Of a stretch of 36,631 nucleotides of DNA, positions 6,697 through 14,189 are shown piece after piece. Made by a program: the position numbers and the translations under genes. The stretch's first letter is position 1. The number at the start of each line of letters is the position of its first letter. The stretch is from Flavobacterium sp. BFFFF1 (lineage in GTDB: Bacteria > Bacteroidota > Bacteroidia > Flavobacteriales > Flavobacteriaceae). Below the pieces are notes generated by a model that saw only the letters and a list, made by a program, of their open reading frames with translations, searched no databases and had not been told where the DNA came from. The DNA is taken from assembly GCF_002256285.1 (NCBI RefSeq), contig NZ_NKJE01000027.1:1-36631 (forward strand). The letters run 5' to 3'.

Positions 6697-8938
6697 GGTT
6701 TATATCGAGGTCGACACTCCACAACAGGTCATTGGTGTTGTTAATCAATGCGTTTAAATTCCTATTGTCAAAGTCACGTTGCTGCTCTGATACCTTTTTT
6801 TGGGTAATATCCCTGAAATTGGATACTACGGCGTTTATTCCGGGCTCATATAACATATTCGTGACACTGCCTTCAAACCAGAGCCAACGGCCGTCTTTGT
6901 GTTTTCTGCGTTGCTGGAATTCAAACGTGCCTCCTGGAGTTTCAAGGATATTATTCCTACTAACTTTAAAAGCGTCCAGATCGTCGGGATGGATAAGGTT
7001 TAAAAGTGAAGTACTGAGAAATTCCGCTGGATCATATCCCAGAATTTTTGTAAACGATGGACTGCCATAAATAATCAGTCCTTCCTTTGTGGCCAGGGTT
7101 TTTATATCGGCGCTTTTTTCAATGAGCACTTTGAACCGCTTTTCATTTTTTTGAATCTGCTCCTCTGCCTGTGTCAGTATTTTTTCTTTTTCGAAGTTTT
7201 CCAATGCATATGAAATGTCGTCGGTCGCTTCCTGAAGCAAGGCGATTTCCTCTTCATCAAAAAAATCTTTGATTCCGGCGTGTAATTCGAAGACGCCGAC
7301 CGTGACGCCAAACTTTTTAATGGGCAGCGAAATCGAGGAATGAATTCCGCAAGTCAAAAGTCGTGGTTTCCATTTTTTAATGGCAGGGTCAACCATGACG
7401 TCATTACTTATAGCGTACCGTCCGGTTCGAAAAACATTTCCGGTGGGTGCATCATGAAAAATAATGTCATTCACGATAAGATTATCATAAGCATTGGCCG
7501 CCGCTACGGCTTCGGCGGTACCCGAAATGCATACGCGTTTCATGGTATCGTTTTCAATTGTATTAATCCACGCCAATACAAATTTGCCGATTTCCACCGC
7601 TATACGGCAGGTACTCTCCATGAGCGTCCGTTCTTCCTTTATCTGGACGATACTTTGATTAATGGCACTGTTAAAGGCATACAGCCTGTTTGCCTTCGTT
7701 AATTTTGCCGTTGCTTTTAGTTGGTCGGTACGATCAACTGAAAGGATGAAAATGCCTTCCGGAACCGGTTGAACGCTTAACTCAAGCTGGGCAGTAGAAC
7801 CATCAGGAAGAACAAATTCAGTATTCAACTGGGCTGCGATGCGGTCGTGCATGCAACAGGAGAGCGTCTCAAATAGGGGAGTGTGTTCGATCCCGGGATA
7901 CTTTTCCATCAGCGTATAGCCCAGCAATTGCTCTTTTTTGTAGGTGCTGTATTTTACCAACGCGTCATTTACGTACGTATAGCGCCAATCGAAATCGTGA
8001 ATCTGCGCGCCTTCAATCATATTATCCAGCGTATGCCGGAATCGTTGCTCTTTTGCAAGCAGCAGCGCCTGATTTTGATGTTGCTGTTCCAGCTTTTGAA
8101 AGATATCCAGTGCCTGCGAAATGTTTGTGGTCAGTTGCTGCAGCAGCTTGATATCATCGTCCGAGAAATCAGATTCGGCCGAATAGAGATTTAAAAGGCC
8201 TACGATATTTCCCGACCTGCTGAGGGGTAGGAGGATGCATGATTTTATCGCATGTTTATGGGCATACAGCTTCCACGGTTCAAGTCCAGGTTCATTTTGA
8301 ATATCGGTCGAGATGTAATAGTTCCCGGATTGGACAATGTATCTCAGTTGCGCGTTTGGTTTTTTTAAGGCTTCATCGAATAATGGTAAGTCGGCATTAG
8401 GTATCCCGCTTTGGTCGACCATGGTGAGCGTTTCCAATTTTGAATCGAATAATCCAATCCACGCCATACTAAAATTCCCGAATCGCAGGGCGAAGTGACA
8501 GCAGTCATGGAATAATTCTTCTTCACTTTTTACGGTGACAATTTTCTGGCTGATGTTTGTAAGCAGCGCATATAGCCCATTTGCTTTTTTGAGCTTTATT
8601 TCATTTTCTTTTCGGTCCGAGATGTCTACTGAAAAAATACAAATCCCTTCGTCACAAGGTTGCAATCGGATATCGAACCAACTAAATGAACCATTTTCCT
8701 TGGTAAACCTATTCTCGAATCGGCTGGGCTTACGATTTTTCATGCACTCCTTCAACAGGTCAAAAATTGGGCTATCAGCCATTGAAGGAAATATTGTAAA
8801 CATTTCAAAACCAATCAATTTCTCCCGGGATTTTCCGGATTGCTTTATTGCAATATCATTTAGAAATACATATTTCCAATCGTAATTTACGATTTGGAAA
8901 CCTTCTTGGAGGAATTGGACGGTGTGAGGTTGTGACAT
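6680..8938 (-). CDS. N-terminal sensory part of a frameshifted PAS/GAF histidine kinase
   Basis: About 752 residues of sensor domains only, with no kinase core. The order is PAS (about 8-115), GAF (120-285), PAS (300-410), GAF (415-580), PAS_3 (595-715, with LIHPDDL) and the first ~25 residues of a fourth PAS (NALINNTNDLLWSVD). The first two PAS-GAF units resemble each other (LKKANGLYALLTNISQ and LTKANRLYAFNSAINQ open the GAF parts), which points to internal duplication. The frame ends at 6680 after four out-of-frame residues, and the true continuation is the overlapping frame at 6696. No membrane segment is present, so sensing is cytoplasmic, possibly of small ligands by GAF. I chose the ATG at 8938; a TTG nine codons upstream (8965) also keeps the frame open. 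Confidence 0.85.
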   Translation of the reverse strand: MSQPHTVQFLQEGFQIVNYDWKYVFLNDIAIKQSGKSREKLIGFEMFTIFPSMADSPIFDLLKECMKNRKPSRFENRFTKENGSFSWFDIRLQPCDEGICIFSVDISDRKENEIKLKKANGLYALLTNISQKIVTVKSEEELFHDCCHFALRFGNFSMAWIGLFDSKLETLTMVDQSGIPNADLPLFDEALKKPNAQLRYIVQSGNYYISTDIQNEPGLEPWKLYAHKHAIKSCILLPLSRSGNIVGLLNLYSAESDFSDDDIKLLQQLTTNISQALDIFQKLEQQHQNQALLLAKEQRFRHTLDNMIEGAQIHDFDWRYTYVNDALVKYSTYKKEQLLGYTLMEKYPGIEHTPLFETLSCCMHDRIAAQLNTEFVLPDGSTAQLELSVQPVPEGIFILSVDRTDQLKATAKLTKANRLYAFNSAINQSIVQIKEERTLMESTCRIAVEIGKFVLAWINTIENDTMKRVCISGTAEAVAAANAYDNLIVNDIIFHDAPTGNVFRTGRYAISNDVMVDPAIKKWKPRLLTCGIHSSISLPIKKFGVTVGVFELHAGIKDFFDEEEIALLQEATDDISYALENFEKEKILTQAEEQIQKNEKRFKVLIEKSADIKTLATKEGLIIYGSPSFTKILGYDPAEFLSTSLLNLIHPDDLDAFKVSRNNILETPGGTFEFQQRRKHKDGRWLWFEGSVTNMLYEPGINAVVSNFRDITQKKVSEQQRDFDNRNLNALINNTNDLLWSVDLDINLDHFK

Positions 8939-9360
8939 ATAGGAAAAAATTTGCTCATCGCACAATCGCTAAAAGAGAAAGTTTTGTCCAATATAAATTA
9001 AATTGTCTCGACTAAAGAGAGTTTTTGATGAAAAACGATAAAATATTGTTAAAATAAACCCATTGTTAAATATAATCTTACAATTATGCGATTTAAGTAT
9101 CTCGTCATCAATAAAAACTTGTATATGGAAAATTTTTTTGGGCGCTTTGGGACTTGGACTGCTTGCACAATATATCACAATCAACTGCTCCAAAAAAAAG
9201 GAATAAAAATCCGGATACAATTCGCTTAATTCTAAATCAAATATTGGATACTGGAATATTATGGTGATGGGCTCGATTTAACCCGGATTCATCGTATGAC
9301 ATTTACAAACTGAAAAATCCCATCGTAATGGGATTTTGAAACACAACAAACCCAAAAATA
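8939..9360. other. Intergenic stretch between the large kinase and the Omp28-like gene
   Basis: About 420 AT-rich bases. A minus-strand open frame at 8969-9220 has unlikely composition and no recognisable domain, and I do not call it. The right end holds the terminator at 9313-9338. The promoter of the large kinase must lie here, but no clean TTG/TAnnTTTG pair was found. Confidence 0.5.
9313..9338 (-). terminator. Rho-independent terminator of the Omp28-like gene
   Basis: A 10-bp perfect stem (9314-9323 with 9328-9337, core ATCCCAT/ATGGGAT) with a CGTA loop ends in five T on the minus strand. It lies about 22 bases after the stop of the lipoprotein gene. Confidence 0.8.
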
Positions 9361-10413
9361 TTATAAGGATTCTAAAACCTGGGTCTGACCAATACGCGCC
9401 TGCCTTACGTTTAGGACCGCATTCGAATTGGCATCCACCAGGAAGGCGACTATTTTTGCATTGTTGGCGTTAGCAACATTGGATGGTAAAGCAATCGTAT
9501 AGTTCTTCGTAACCTGGCTACCACTTACCGTAATGGCTTCACCCGATATTGGCGTAACAATAGATCGCAGCACACCATCGTATTCAAAATTCGGAATGGA
9601 ACTCAAACCATTGTAAAGGTTAGACGAATAATTGGCTTGTGAGTAAAATAAATTGTCCTCCACGATATACACTACCAATTTGGTCTGTAGGGCAGTATTG
9701 TTATAGCCAAAAAGTAAATTAAGGTTAATATTACCGCCATCCAGCGTCGAATTTATGGCTATTCCAACAGGGGCGCCCGGCTTAATTTCATTCAGGACCT
9801 GGTTTACATTTTGATACTGCGGGCCAGACCAATTTATAGTCCTGTTTATTCTTCCTGTGGGAACACCGCTTACATTTTGGGCTGTGGCCAAAGCATTTCC
9901 CTGTGCTGTGATAAAAGGGTCATTATTAAAAAGATGAATTTGAACTGATACTTCTTTATCAGTTTGTTCCTTTAGCAACTGCGTTCCGTACAGTATTCTT
10001 GGGCAATTGCCGCACCATGTTCCCGAATACTCTTCGACCAAAACACGGTTTACAAATTGTGTTGGAATGACAACCTGGTCCTGAACGGTAATCTGGATAA
10101 CATTGGTGGTTAAATTTTGATATACCGCTTTTACATTGTATGTTCCGGCAGTAAGGAACGTATAATTACTGTTGGCAATGGCGACATCATTTATATAAAA
10201 AACCGATGCTGAAGTAAGATTCGTTCCTAAATTAGAAAGTACCGTAAACGTTGCGGTGCCACCGGTTTCCAGAGCAGATTGATCTGTGGATATGGTTACA
10301 GAAGTAACCGTTTGTGTTTCTTCAAAATCACTTTCGGTCTCGGTGCAACCAACAACTAAGACCAAAAGCAATAATGACGATAATAATGATTTTAATTTCA
10401 GATTCCTTTTCAT
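9361..10413 (-). CDS. Omp28-related lipoprotein with a thioredoxin-like CxxC site
   Basis: The 350-residue protein starts with a lipoprotein signal peptide: basic n-region, leucine-rich core and lipobox LVVGC with Cys23. Mature residues about 35-112 look like an Ig-like beta-sandwich (TISTDQSALETGG, AGTYNVKAVY). Next comes an Omp28/thioredoxin-like part opening VLVEEYSGTWCGNCPR, with Cys134 and Cys137 as a possible redox pair and a cis-Pro candidate in VSGVPTG. A C-terminal beta-rich region follows. Known Omp28-related proteins of Bacteroidota are surface or outer-membrane lipoproteins; a redox role is inferred from the CxxC. It is divergently arranged with a TlpA-like thioredoxin gene 132 bases away. 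The start ATG at 10413 fits the signal peptide. Confidence 0.88.
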   Translation of the reverse strand: MKRNLKLKSLLSSLLLLVLVVGCTETESDFEETQTVTSVTISTDQSALETGGTATFTVLSNLGTNLTSASVFYINDVAIANSNYTFLTAGTYNVKAVYQNLTTNVIQITVQDQVVIPTQFVNRVLVEEYSGTWCGNCPRILYGTQLLKEQTDKEVSVQIHLFNNDPFITAQGNALATAQNVSGVPTGRINRTINWSGPQYQNVNQVLNEIKPGAPVGIAINSTLDGGNINLNLLFGYNNTALQTKLVVYIVEDNLFYSQANYSSNLYNGLSSIPNFEYDGVLRSIVTPISGEAITVSGSQVTKNYTIALPSNVANANNAKIVAFLVDANSNAVLNVRQARIGQTQVLESL

Positions 10414-10515
10414 AGCATTCTTTTTAAGAAGTTATTTTCTTGTATGGTGTAAAAGTAGTCGTCTTATTTTGAGCGAATTGTCGTCTAGTTGACAATGGAT
10501 GATAAAAATTGGAAA

Positions 10516-10523
10516 TATTTTTG
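10516..10523 (+). promoter_or_regulatory. Candidate -7 element for the TlpA-like gene
   Basis: TATTTTTG matches the Bacteroidota -7 consensus TAnnTTTG and lies 22 bases before the ATG at 10546. A TTG at 10489-10491 is 24 bases upstream, one base beyond the usual spacing, so the match is partial. Confidence 0.35.
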
Positions 10524-10545
10524 TCTAAAGAAAAAAAATCGCATC

Positions 10546-11025
10546 ATGAAAAAAATCCTCCTACTATTAGTATTACTGCTATCGGCCAAAATCACTGCGC
10601 AGGAAATTCCGTTGGCACAACTTGAAACGATTGATGGCGAAACGGTTTCTACGCAGATTCTTGCTGAACAGGGCGCCAAACCGATTGTCATCACCTTTTG
10701 GGCAACCTGGTGCATTCCCTGCCTCACGGAACTTTCGGCAGTAAATGAGCGTTTGGAAAGCTGGAAAGAAAAATATCAATTTGACCTATATGCCGTTTCT
10801 GTTGATGATGATCGAACGGCCCGGAAAGTAGCGGCATTGCAAGCGGGAAAAGGATGGGATTTTAAAGTACTGCTGGACACAAACCAGGATTTCAAACGGA
10901 AATTAAACATTAATTCTATACCTTATCTAATTGTCGTAAAAGAAGGTAAAATCATCTTTACCAAAACTGGTTTTGTAAAGGGAGACGAAGCAAGAATCGA
11001 AAAAGTGATTTCAGAAAATCAGTAA
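10546..11025 (+). CDS. TlpA/ResA-like periplasmic thioredoxin
   Basis: The 159-residue protein has a signal peptide (MKKILLLLVLLLSAKITAQ) and a thioredoxin fold of the TlpA/AlkC-TSA type. The active site is FWATWCIPCLTE with Cys56 and Cys59, and the cis-proline is in NSIPYLIVV. It should be a thiol-disulfide oxidoreductase in the periplasm. The frame is open 19 codons upstream to a TTG at 10489, but the signal peptide starts at the ATG at 10546, so I use that. Four bases separate it from the DUF6029 gene, which strongly suggests one transcript. The divergent Omp28-like lipoprotein also has a CxxC pair. The three may act together in folding or reducing envelope proteins, which is inference. 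Confidence 0.92.
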   Translation: MKKILLLLVLLLSAKITAQEIPLAQLETIDGETVSTQILAEQGAKPIVITFWATWCIPCLTELSAVNERLESWKEKYQFDLYAVSVDDDRTARKVAALQAGKGWDFKVLLDTNQDFKRKLNINSIPYLIVVKEGKIIFTKTGFVKGDEARIEKVISENQ

Positions 11026-11029
11026 TAAG

Positions 11030-12673
11030 ATGAAAGGAATTTTCTCCATATTGTTGCTTTTACTGGCTTTTCACAATGTACACGCACAACTCTCCGGCAG
11101 CTTTGAATCCTATGGCTCCTGGTATATTGATGATAGCAAAATCCAGCTTGAGCCTACCGAAACTGAAGACCGGATTCGGGCCAACAGTTATTTAAAACTG
11201 GATTACAGGTACCATCATTTTACGGCTGGTGTTCAGGTAGAAAGTTATGAGTCGAAAGCACTGTTGAATTATTATCCCAAATTTGTGGGAACCAAACCCG
11301 GGACATTTTATTTGAATTATTCCAACACCAAAAACACATTAGATATTACGGTGGGGCATTTCTATGAAAAATTTGGAAGCGGTTTGGTTTTCAGGGCCTG
11401 GGAAGACAAGCCACTCGGAATAGCAAATTCATTGGTGGGTGGAAAAATAAAATACAAACCGTTCAAAAGTTTGGAATTGACAACCCTTTATGGGAAACAG
11501 CGCAATGGTTTTTCGACGGATTTATCCGAAAGTACTCTATTTGGATGGAATGCCGATTTTAAGATTTCAAGTGCTTTAAAAATCAAAAGTTCTAATTATG
11601 GCGTGGGCTTCAGCTATGTGAATAAGCATGAAACCGGCCTGGATGTTCCTTCAGACGTTTACCTTGTTTCGAGCCGCGGTTTTTTTAAAAGGAAGGGATT
11701 TTCATTTGATATCGAATATGTCTTTAAATCTAAAGAGGCGTTGGTCGAATTTGAAACCGTAAAACCGCAATATCTCTTTGATGGCGACGCCCTTTTGGTC
11801 AACCTCGGTTATGCCAAAAAAGGATTTGGAATAAATGCCAATGTAAGGAGAACCGAAAATTTTGGTTTGTACGCGGAGCGGAAATTGACACGCAACAGTT
11901 TTAACCAGGGATTGTTAAACTACATCCCGTCCATTACCAAACAGTTTGATTACAGCCTGACCAATATTTATGTATATCAGTCACAGCCCAATATCCGATT
12001 TGAACCCGATGGCAATAAAGCCGGAGAAATCGGCGGACAGGTTGATGTTTTTTATAATTTTAAAAAGGGGAGTGCCCTTGGTGGTAAAAATGGTTTGAAT
12101 ATCGCTTTAAATTCATCATTATGGCACGGTTTAAAGGGGAGATATGATGCTGATGAACGGAAATACCAGGCAGATTTTTTTGGCTTTGGGCACAAATTTT
12201 ACAACGATTACAGCTTCGAAATCAGGAAAAACATCAACCAAAAATGGACTGCTATTTTTACCTATCTGCAGCAATATTACAACGCAAAATATGTCGAGGA
12301 AAGTTTTGGTGAGGTGAACAGCAAAACCATCGTTTGGGACAATTTGTATAACTTTTCAGGAAGTAAAACGCTAAAGCTGGAATTGCAACACCAATGGGCA
12401 GATGCCAGTTTTAAAAATTGGGCTGCTGGTTTGGTGGAATATAACTTTAATTCGAATTGGTCTGTCTTTAATAATAATCTCTACAACTATGGTAATTCCG
12501 AAACCAGTAAAAAGATCAATTATTACACGCTGGGCACCAGTTATTCTAAAAACGCCACCCGAATCCAACTGAGTTATGGCAGGCAGCGCGGCGGATTGGT
12601 CTGCATTGGCGGTGTTTGCCGGTTTGTTCCTGAAAGTTCGGGTTTGAATGTCAATATAAACTGCGCTTTCTGA
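11030..12673 (+). CDS. DUF6029-family outer-membrane beta-barrel protein
   Basis: The 547-residue protein starts with a signal peptide (MKGIFSILLLLLAFHNVHAQ). The rest is an uninterrupted series of alternating aromatic/hydrophobic strands and short turns of the kind seen in porin-like barrels (YLKLDYRYHHFTAGVQVESY, FYLNYSNTKNTLDITVGHFYEKFG). The EKFGSGLVFRAWEDKPLG segment around residues 112-130 is what I associate with DUF6029 in Bacteroidota. Two cysteines near the C-terminus (CIGGVCRF) form a short loop and could be oxidized. No enzymatic motif is visible. It follows the TlpA-like thioredoxin by 4 bases, so that protein may help form or reduce its disulfide. The specific substrate or role is unknown. 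Confidence 0.85.
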   Translation: MKGIFSILLLLLAFHNVHAQLSGSFESYGSWYIDDSKIQLEPTETEDRIRANSYLKLDYRYHHFTAGVQVESYESKALLNYYPKFVGTKPGTFYLNYSNTKNTLDITVGHFYEKFGSGLVFRAWEDKPLGIANSLVGGKIKYKPFKSLELTTLYGKQRNGFSTDLSESTLFGWNADFKISSALKIKSSNYGVGFSYVNKHETGLDVPSDVYLVSSRGFFKRKGFSFDIEYVFKSKEALVEFETVKPQYLFDGDALLVNLGYAKKGFGINANVRRTENFGLYAERKLTRNSFNQGLLNYIPSITKQFDYSLTNIYVYQSQPNIRFEPDGNKAGEIGGQVDVFYNFKKGSALGGKNGLNIALNSSLWHGLKGRYDADERKYQADFFGFGHKFYNDYSFEIRKNINQKWTAIFTYLQQYYNAKYVEESFGEVNSKTIVWDNLYNFSGSKTLKLELQHQWADASFKNWAAGLVEYNFNSNWSVFNNNLYNYGNSETSKKINYYTLGTSYSKNATRIQLSYGRQRGGLVCIGGVCRFVPESSGLNVNINCAF

Positions 12674-12776
12674 TCAGCATATAAAGATAAAAGAATAATT
12701 AACTTCCTAAAAATTCAGAAAAAAATAAAGGGTCATGATGCAATTTGTCCAATATGATTTATAGTGATTCAACAAC

Positions 12777-13349
12777 TTAAATGTCGCTGTTCTTTTTCCT
12801 GATTCTACTCAGTGTTTCTGGCTTTACACCAATGTACGAGGCAATATATTGTAACGGGATTTCTTCAAGTATCTGAGGATTTTCAGCAATCAAATTGTTG
12901 TATCTTTTGGTTTGAGAATCCAAAATAAATGAGATCTCTCTTTTTTTACCTTTCATATAAATATGTTCATAGAGCTTTAGAAACAATCTACCTACATTAG
13001 GACTTTTTTCCACTAATTTTTCTATTTCCCGGAAATTGGCTTTATAACAATCGCAAGGCGTCAATGCCTGAATATTGAAAAAAGTAGGCGTTAAATTCCG
13101 GATCGAAAACAGTTCGGCATATATGCATGGACTAAATAAGAACTTGGTCGTAAACTCTTCACCATCTTTAAGATGGTATACCCTAAAGGTTCCGCGGTCG
13201 AAAAAATACAAATCTTTAACATAGGTTCCCATAGCGAGAACATGATCCATTTTTTTAATATTCATGGGTTGGAACAATGCTTCTAAATCTGTAAACTCCT
13301 TTTCGGTGAGGTCCGCAAAATTGGAAGTAAATAATTTTAAATTCTCCAT
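12777..13349 (-). CDS. Crp/Fnr-like transcription regulator (second of a tandem pair)
   Basis: The 190-residue protein has an N-terminal cyclic-nucleotide-binding-type beta-roll (about 5-110) and a short C-terminal helix-turn-helix (IPLQYIASYIGVKPETLSRI, about 164-183). The phosphate-binding cassette of true cAMP receptors, with its R-S-A-T arginine, is not seen: the equivalent stretch reads ELFSIRNLTPTFFNIQAL. It may therefore bind another ligand or none. Three cysteines (CIYAEL at about 75 and the CDC pair near 99-101) could in principle hold a metal or respond to redox, which is speculation. It begins 2 bases after its paralogue ends, so both are co-transcribed. Confidence 0.88.
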   Translation of the reverse strand: MENLKLFTSNFADLTEKEFTDLEALFQPMNIKKMDHVLAMGTYVKDLYFFDRGTFRVYHLKDGEEFTTKFLFSPCIYAELFSIRNLTPTFFNIQALTPCDCYKANFREIEKLVEKSPNVGRLFLKLYEHIYMKGKKREISFILDSQTKRYNNLIAENPQILEEIPLQYIASYIGVKPETLSRIRKKNSDI

Positions 13350-13351
13350 TT

Positions 13352-13930
13352 TTACAGCTCTTTAAAAATTCGATTTTTAATTCTGCTTAAAGTTTCGGGT
13401 TTAATACCCAGATAAGACGATATGTATCGTTGGGGTATTTCTGAGACTACTTTTGGACGTTCACAAAATAATTTCATGTACCGCTCCTGAGGCGTATCAA
13501 AAATAAAAGAATGTTGTCGTATTACCCCAAAAAGGTATAAATGCTCTAAGAATTTAAAAAAAACAGATGCCATGGTTGGATAGGCATCAATTAAATCATC
13601 CAGGTCAGAAAACTTTGCCACCATACAATTTGTATGTTTGAGTGCCTGTACATTCATTTGAGTAGGTTTATTACTTCTTACCGCAACCAAATCAGTCATC
13701 ATAGTAGGGCCAAAATAAAAGTTGGTCGTAATATCAGTACTTTGTTTATTGAAATAGCCTCTCATAATCCCATCATTAATGTAGTAGATATTTGAAACCA
13801 TATCATTTTCTAAAAAAAGATGGTCTAATTTTTTAACACTGATAGGCGTAAAAATAGCTGTAAAAGCTTCTAATTCTTGCTCGCTTAAATTGGCAAACCT
13901 GGATAGAAAAAATCTTAAATTATCTGTCAT
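13352..13930 (-). CDS. Crp/Fnr-like transcription regulator (first of a tandem pair)
   Basis: A 192-residue paralogue of the downstream regulator with the same plan: a beta-roll sensor (about 5-110) and a C-terminal helix-turn-helix (IPQRYISSYLGIKPETLSRI). Both proteins open with a similar F-x-S-x-F-A-x-L stretch and share the QAL end of the sensor. Here too the cassette arginine is missing (LVAVRSNKPTQMNVQAL), so cAMP binding is doubtful. A TAnnTTTG-like -7 (TATTTTTG, minus strand 13970-13963) lies 32 bases before the ATG at 13930 but has no -33 box at proper spacing. The upstream TonB receptor ends in a terminator, so this pair likely has its own promoter and may control the receptor. Confidence 0.88.
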   Translation of the reverse strand: MTDNLRFFLSRFANLSEQELEAFTAIFTPISVKKLDHLFLENDMVSNIYYINDGIMRGYFNKQSTDITTNFYFGPTMMTDLVAVRSNKPTQMNVQALKHTNCMVAKFSDLDDLIDAYPTMASVFFKFLEHLYLFGVIRQHSFIFDTPQERYMKLFCERPKVVSEIPQRYISSYLGIKPETLSRIKNRIFKEL

Positions 13931-14100
13931 TTTTTTATTTAATGGAGTAAGGGGTTAACCAACAAAAATAATCATCATTTTGACAAAACTGTTTTGGTAT
14001 TTAGTTATAATATCCTCAAAATTAAACCTAAACGAATTATATTTTACCCTATTTCTCGTAAATCGCTCTAAATTGTTTGACAGGATACCATTTGCTGCAA

Positions 14101-14145
14101 TAAAAAAATAGAGTTTGCATCGCATTTTGGTGCGTACAAACTCTA
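14101..14145 (-). terminator. Rho-independent terminator of the TonB receptor gene
   Basis: A long hairpin pairs 14109-14117 with 14137-14145 (9 bp, TAGAGTTTG/CAAACTCTA), with an inner CGCA/TGCG stem at 14121-14124 and 14131-14134. On the minus strand it is followed by seven T. It lies 45 bases after the receptor's stop codon. Confidence 0.85.
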
Positions 14146-14189
14146 AATAAAACTAACTCAAACAAAATTAAACATGAAACTCACTATTC

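Noticed and set aside
8969..9220. 83-residue open frame on the minus strand between two genes
   Set aside because: Aromatic- and Ile-rich composition typical of translated AT-rich spacer, no domain, no good leader, and it lies in the probable promoter region of the large kinase.
10489..10545. Upstream TTG extension of the TlpA-like gene
   Set aside because: It would place 19 polar residues before a complete signal peptide and overlaps the candidate promoter.
12674..12776. Terminator between the converging DUF6029 and Crp-like genes
   Set aside because: The gap is AT-rich but no stem of useful length was found on either strand.
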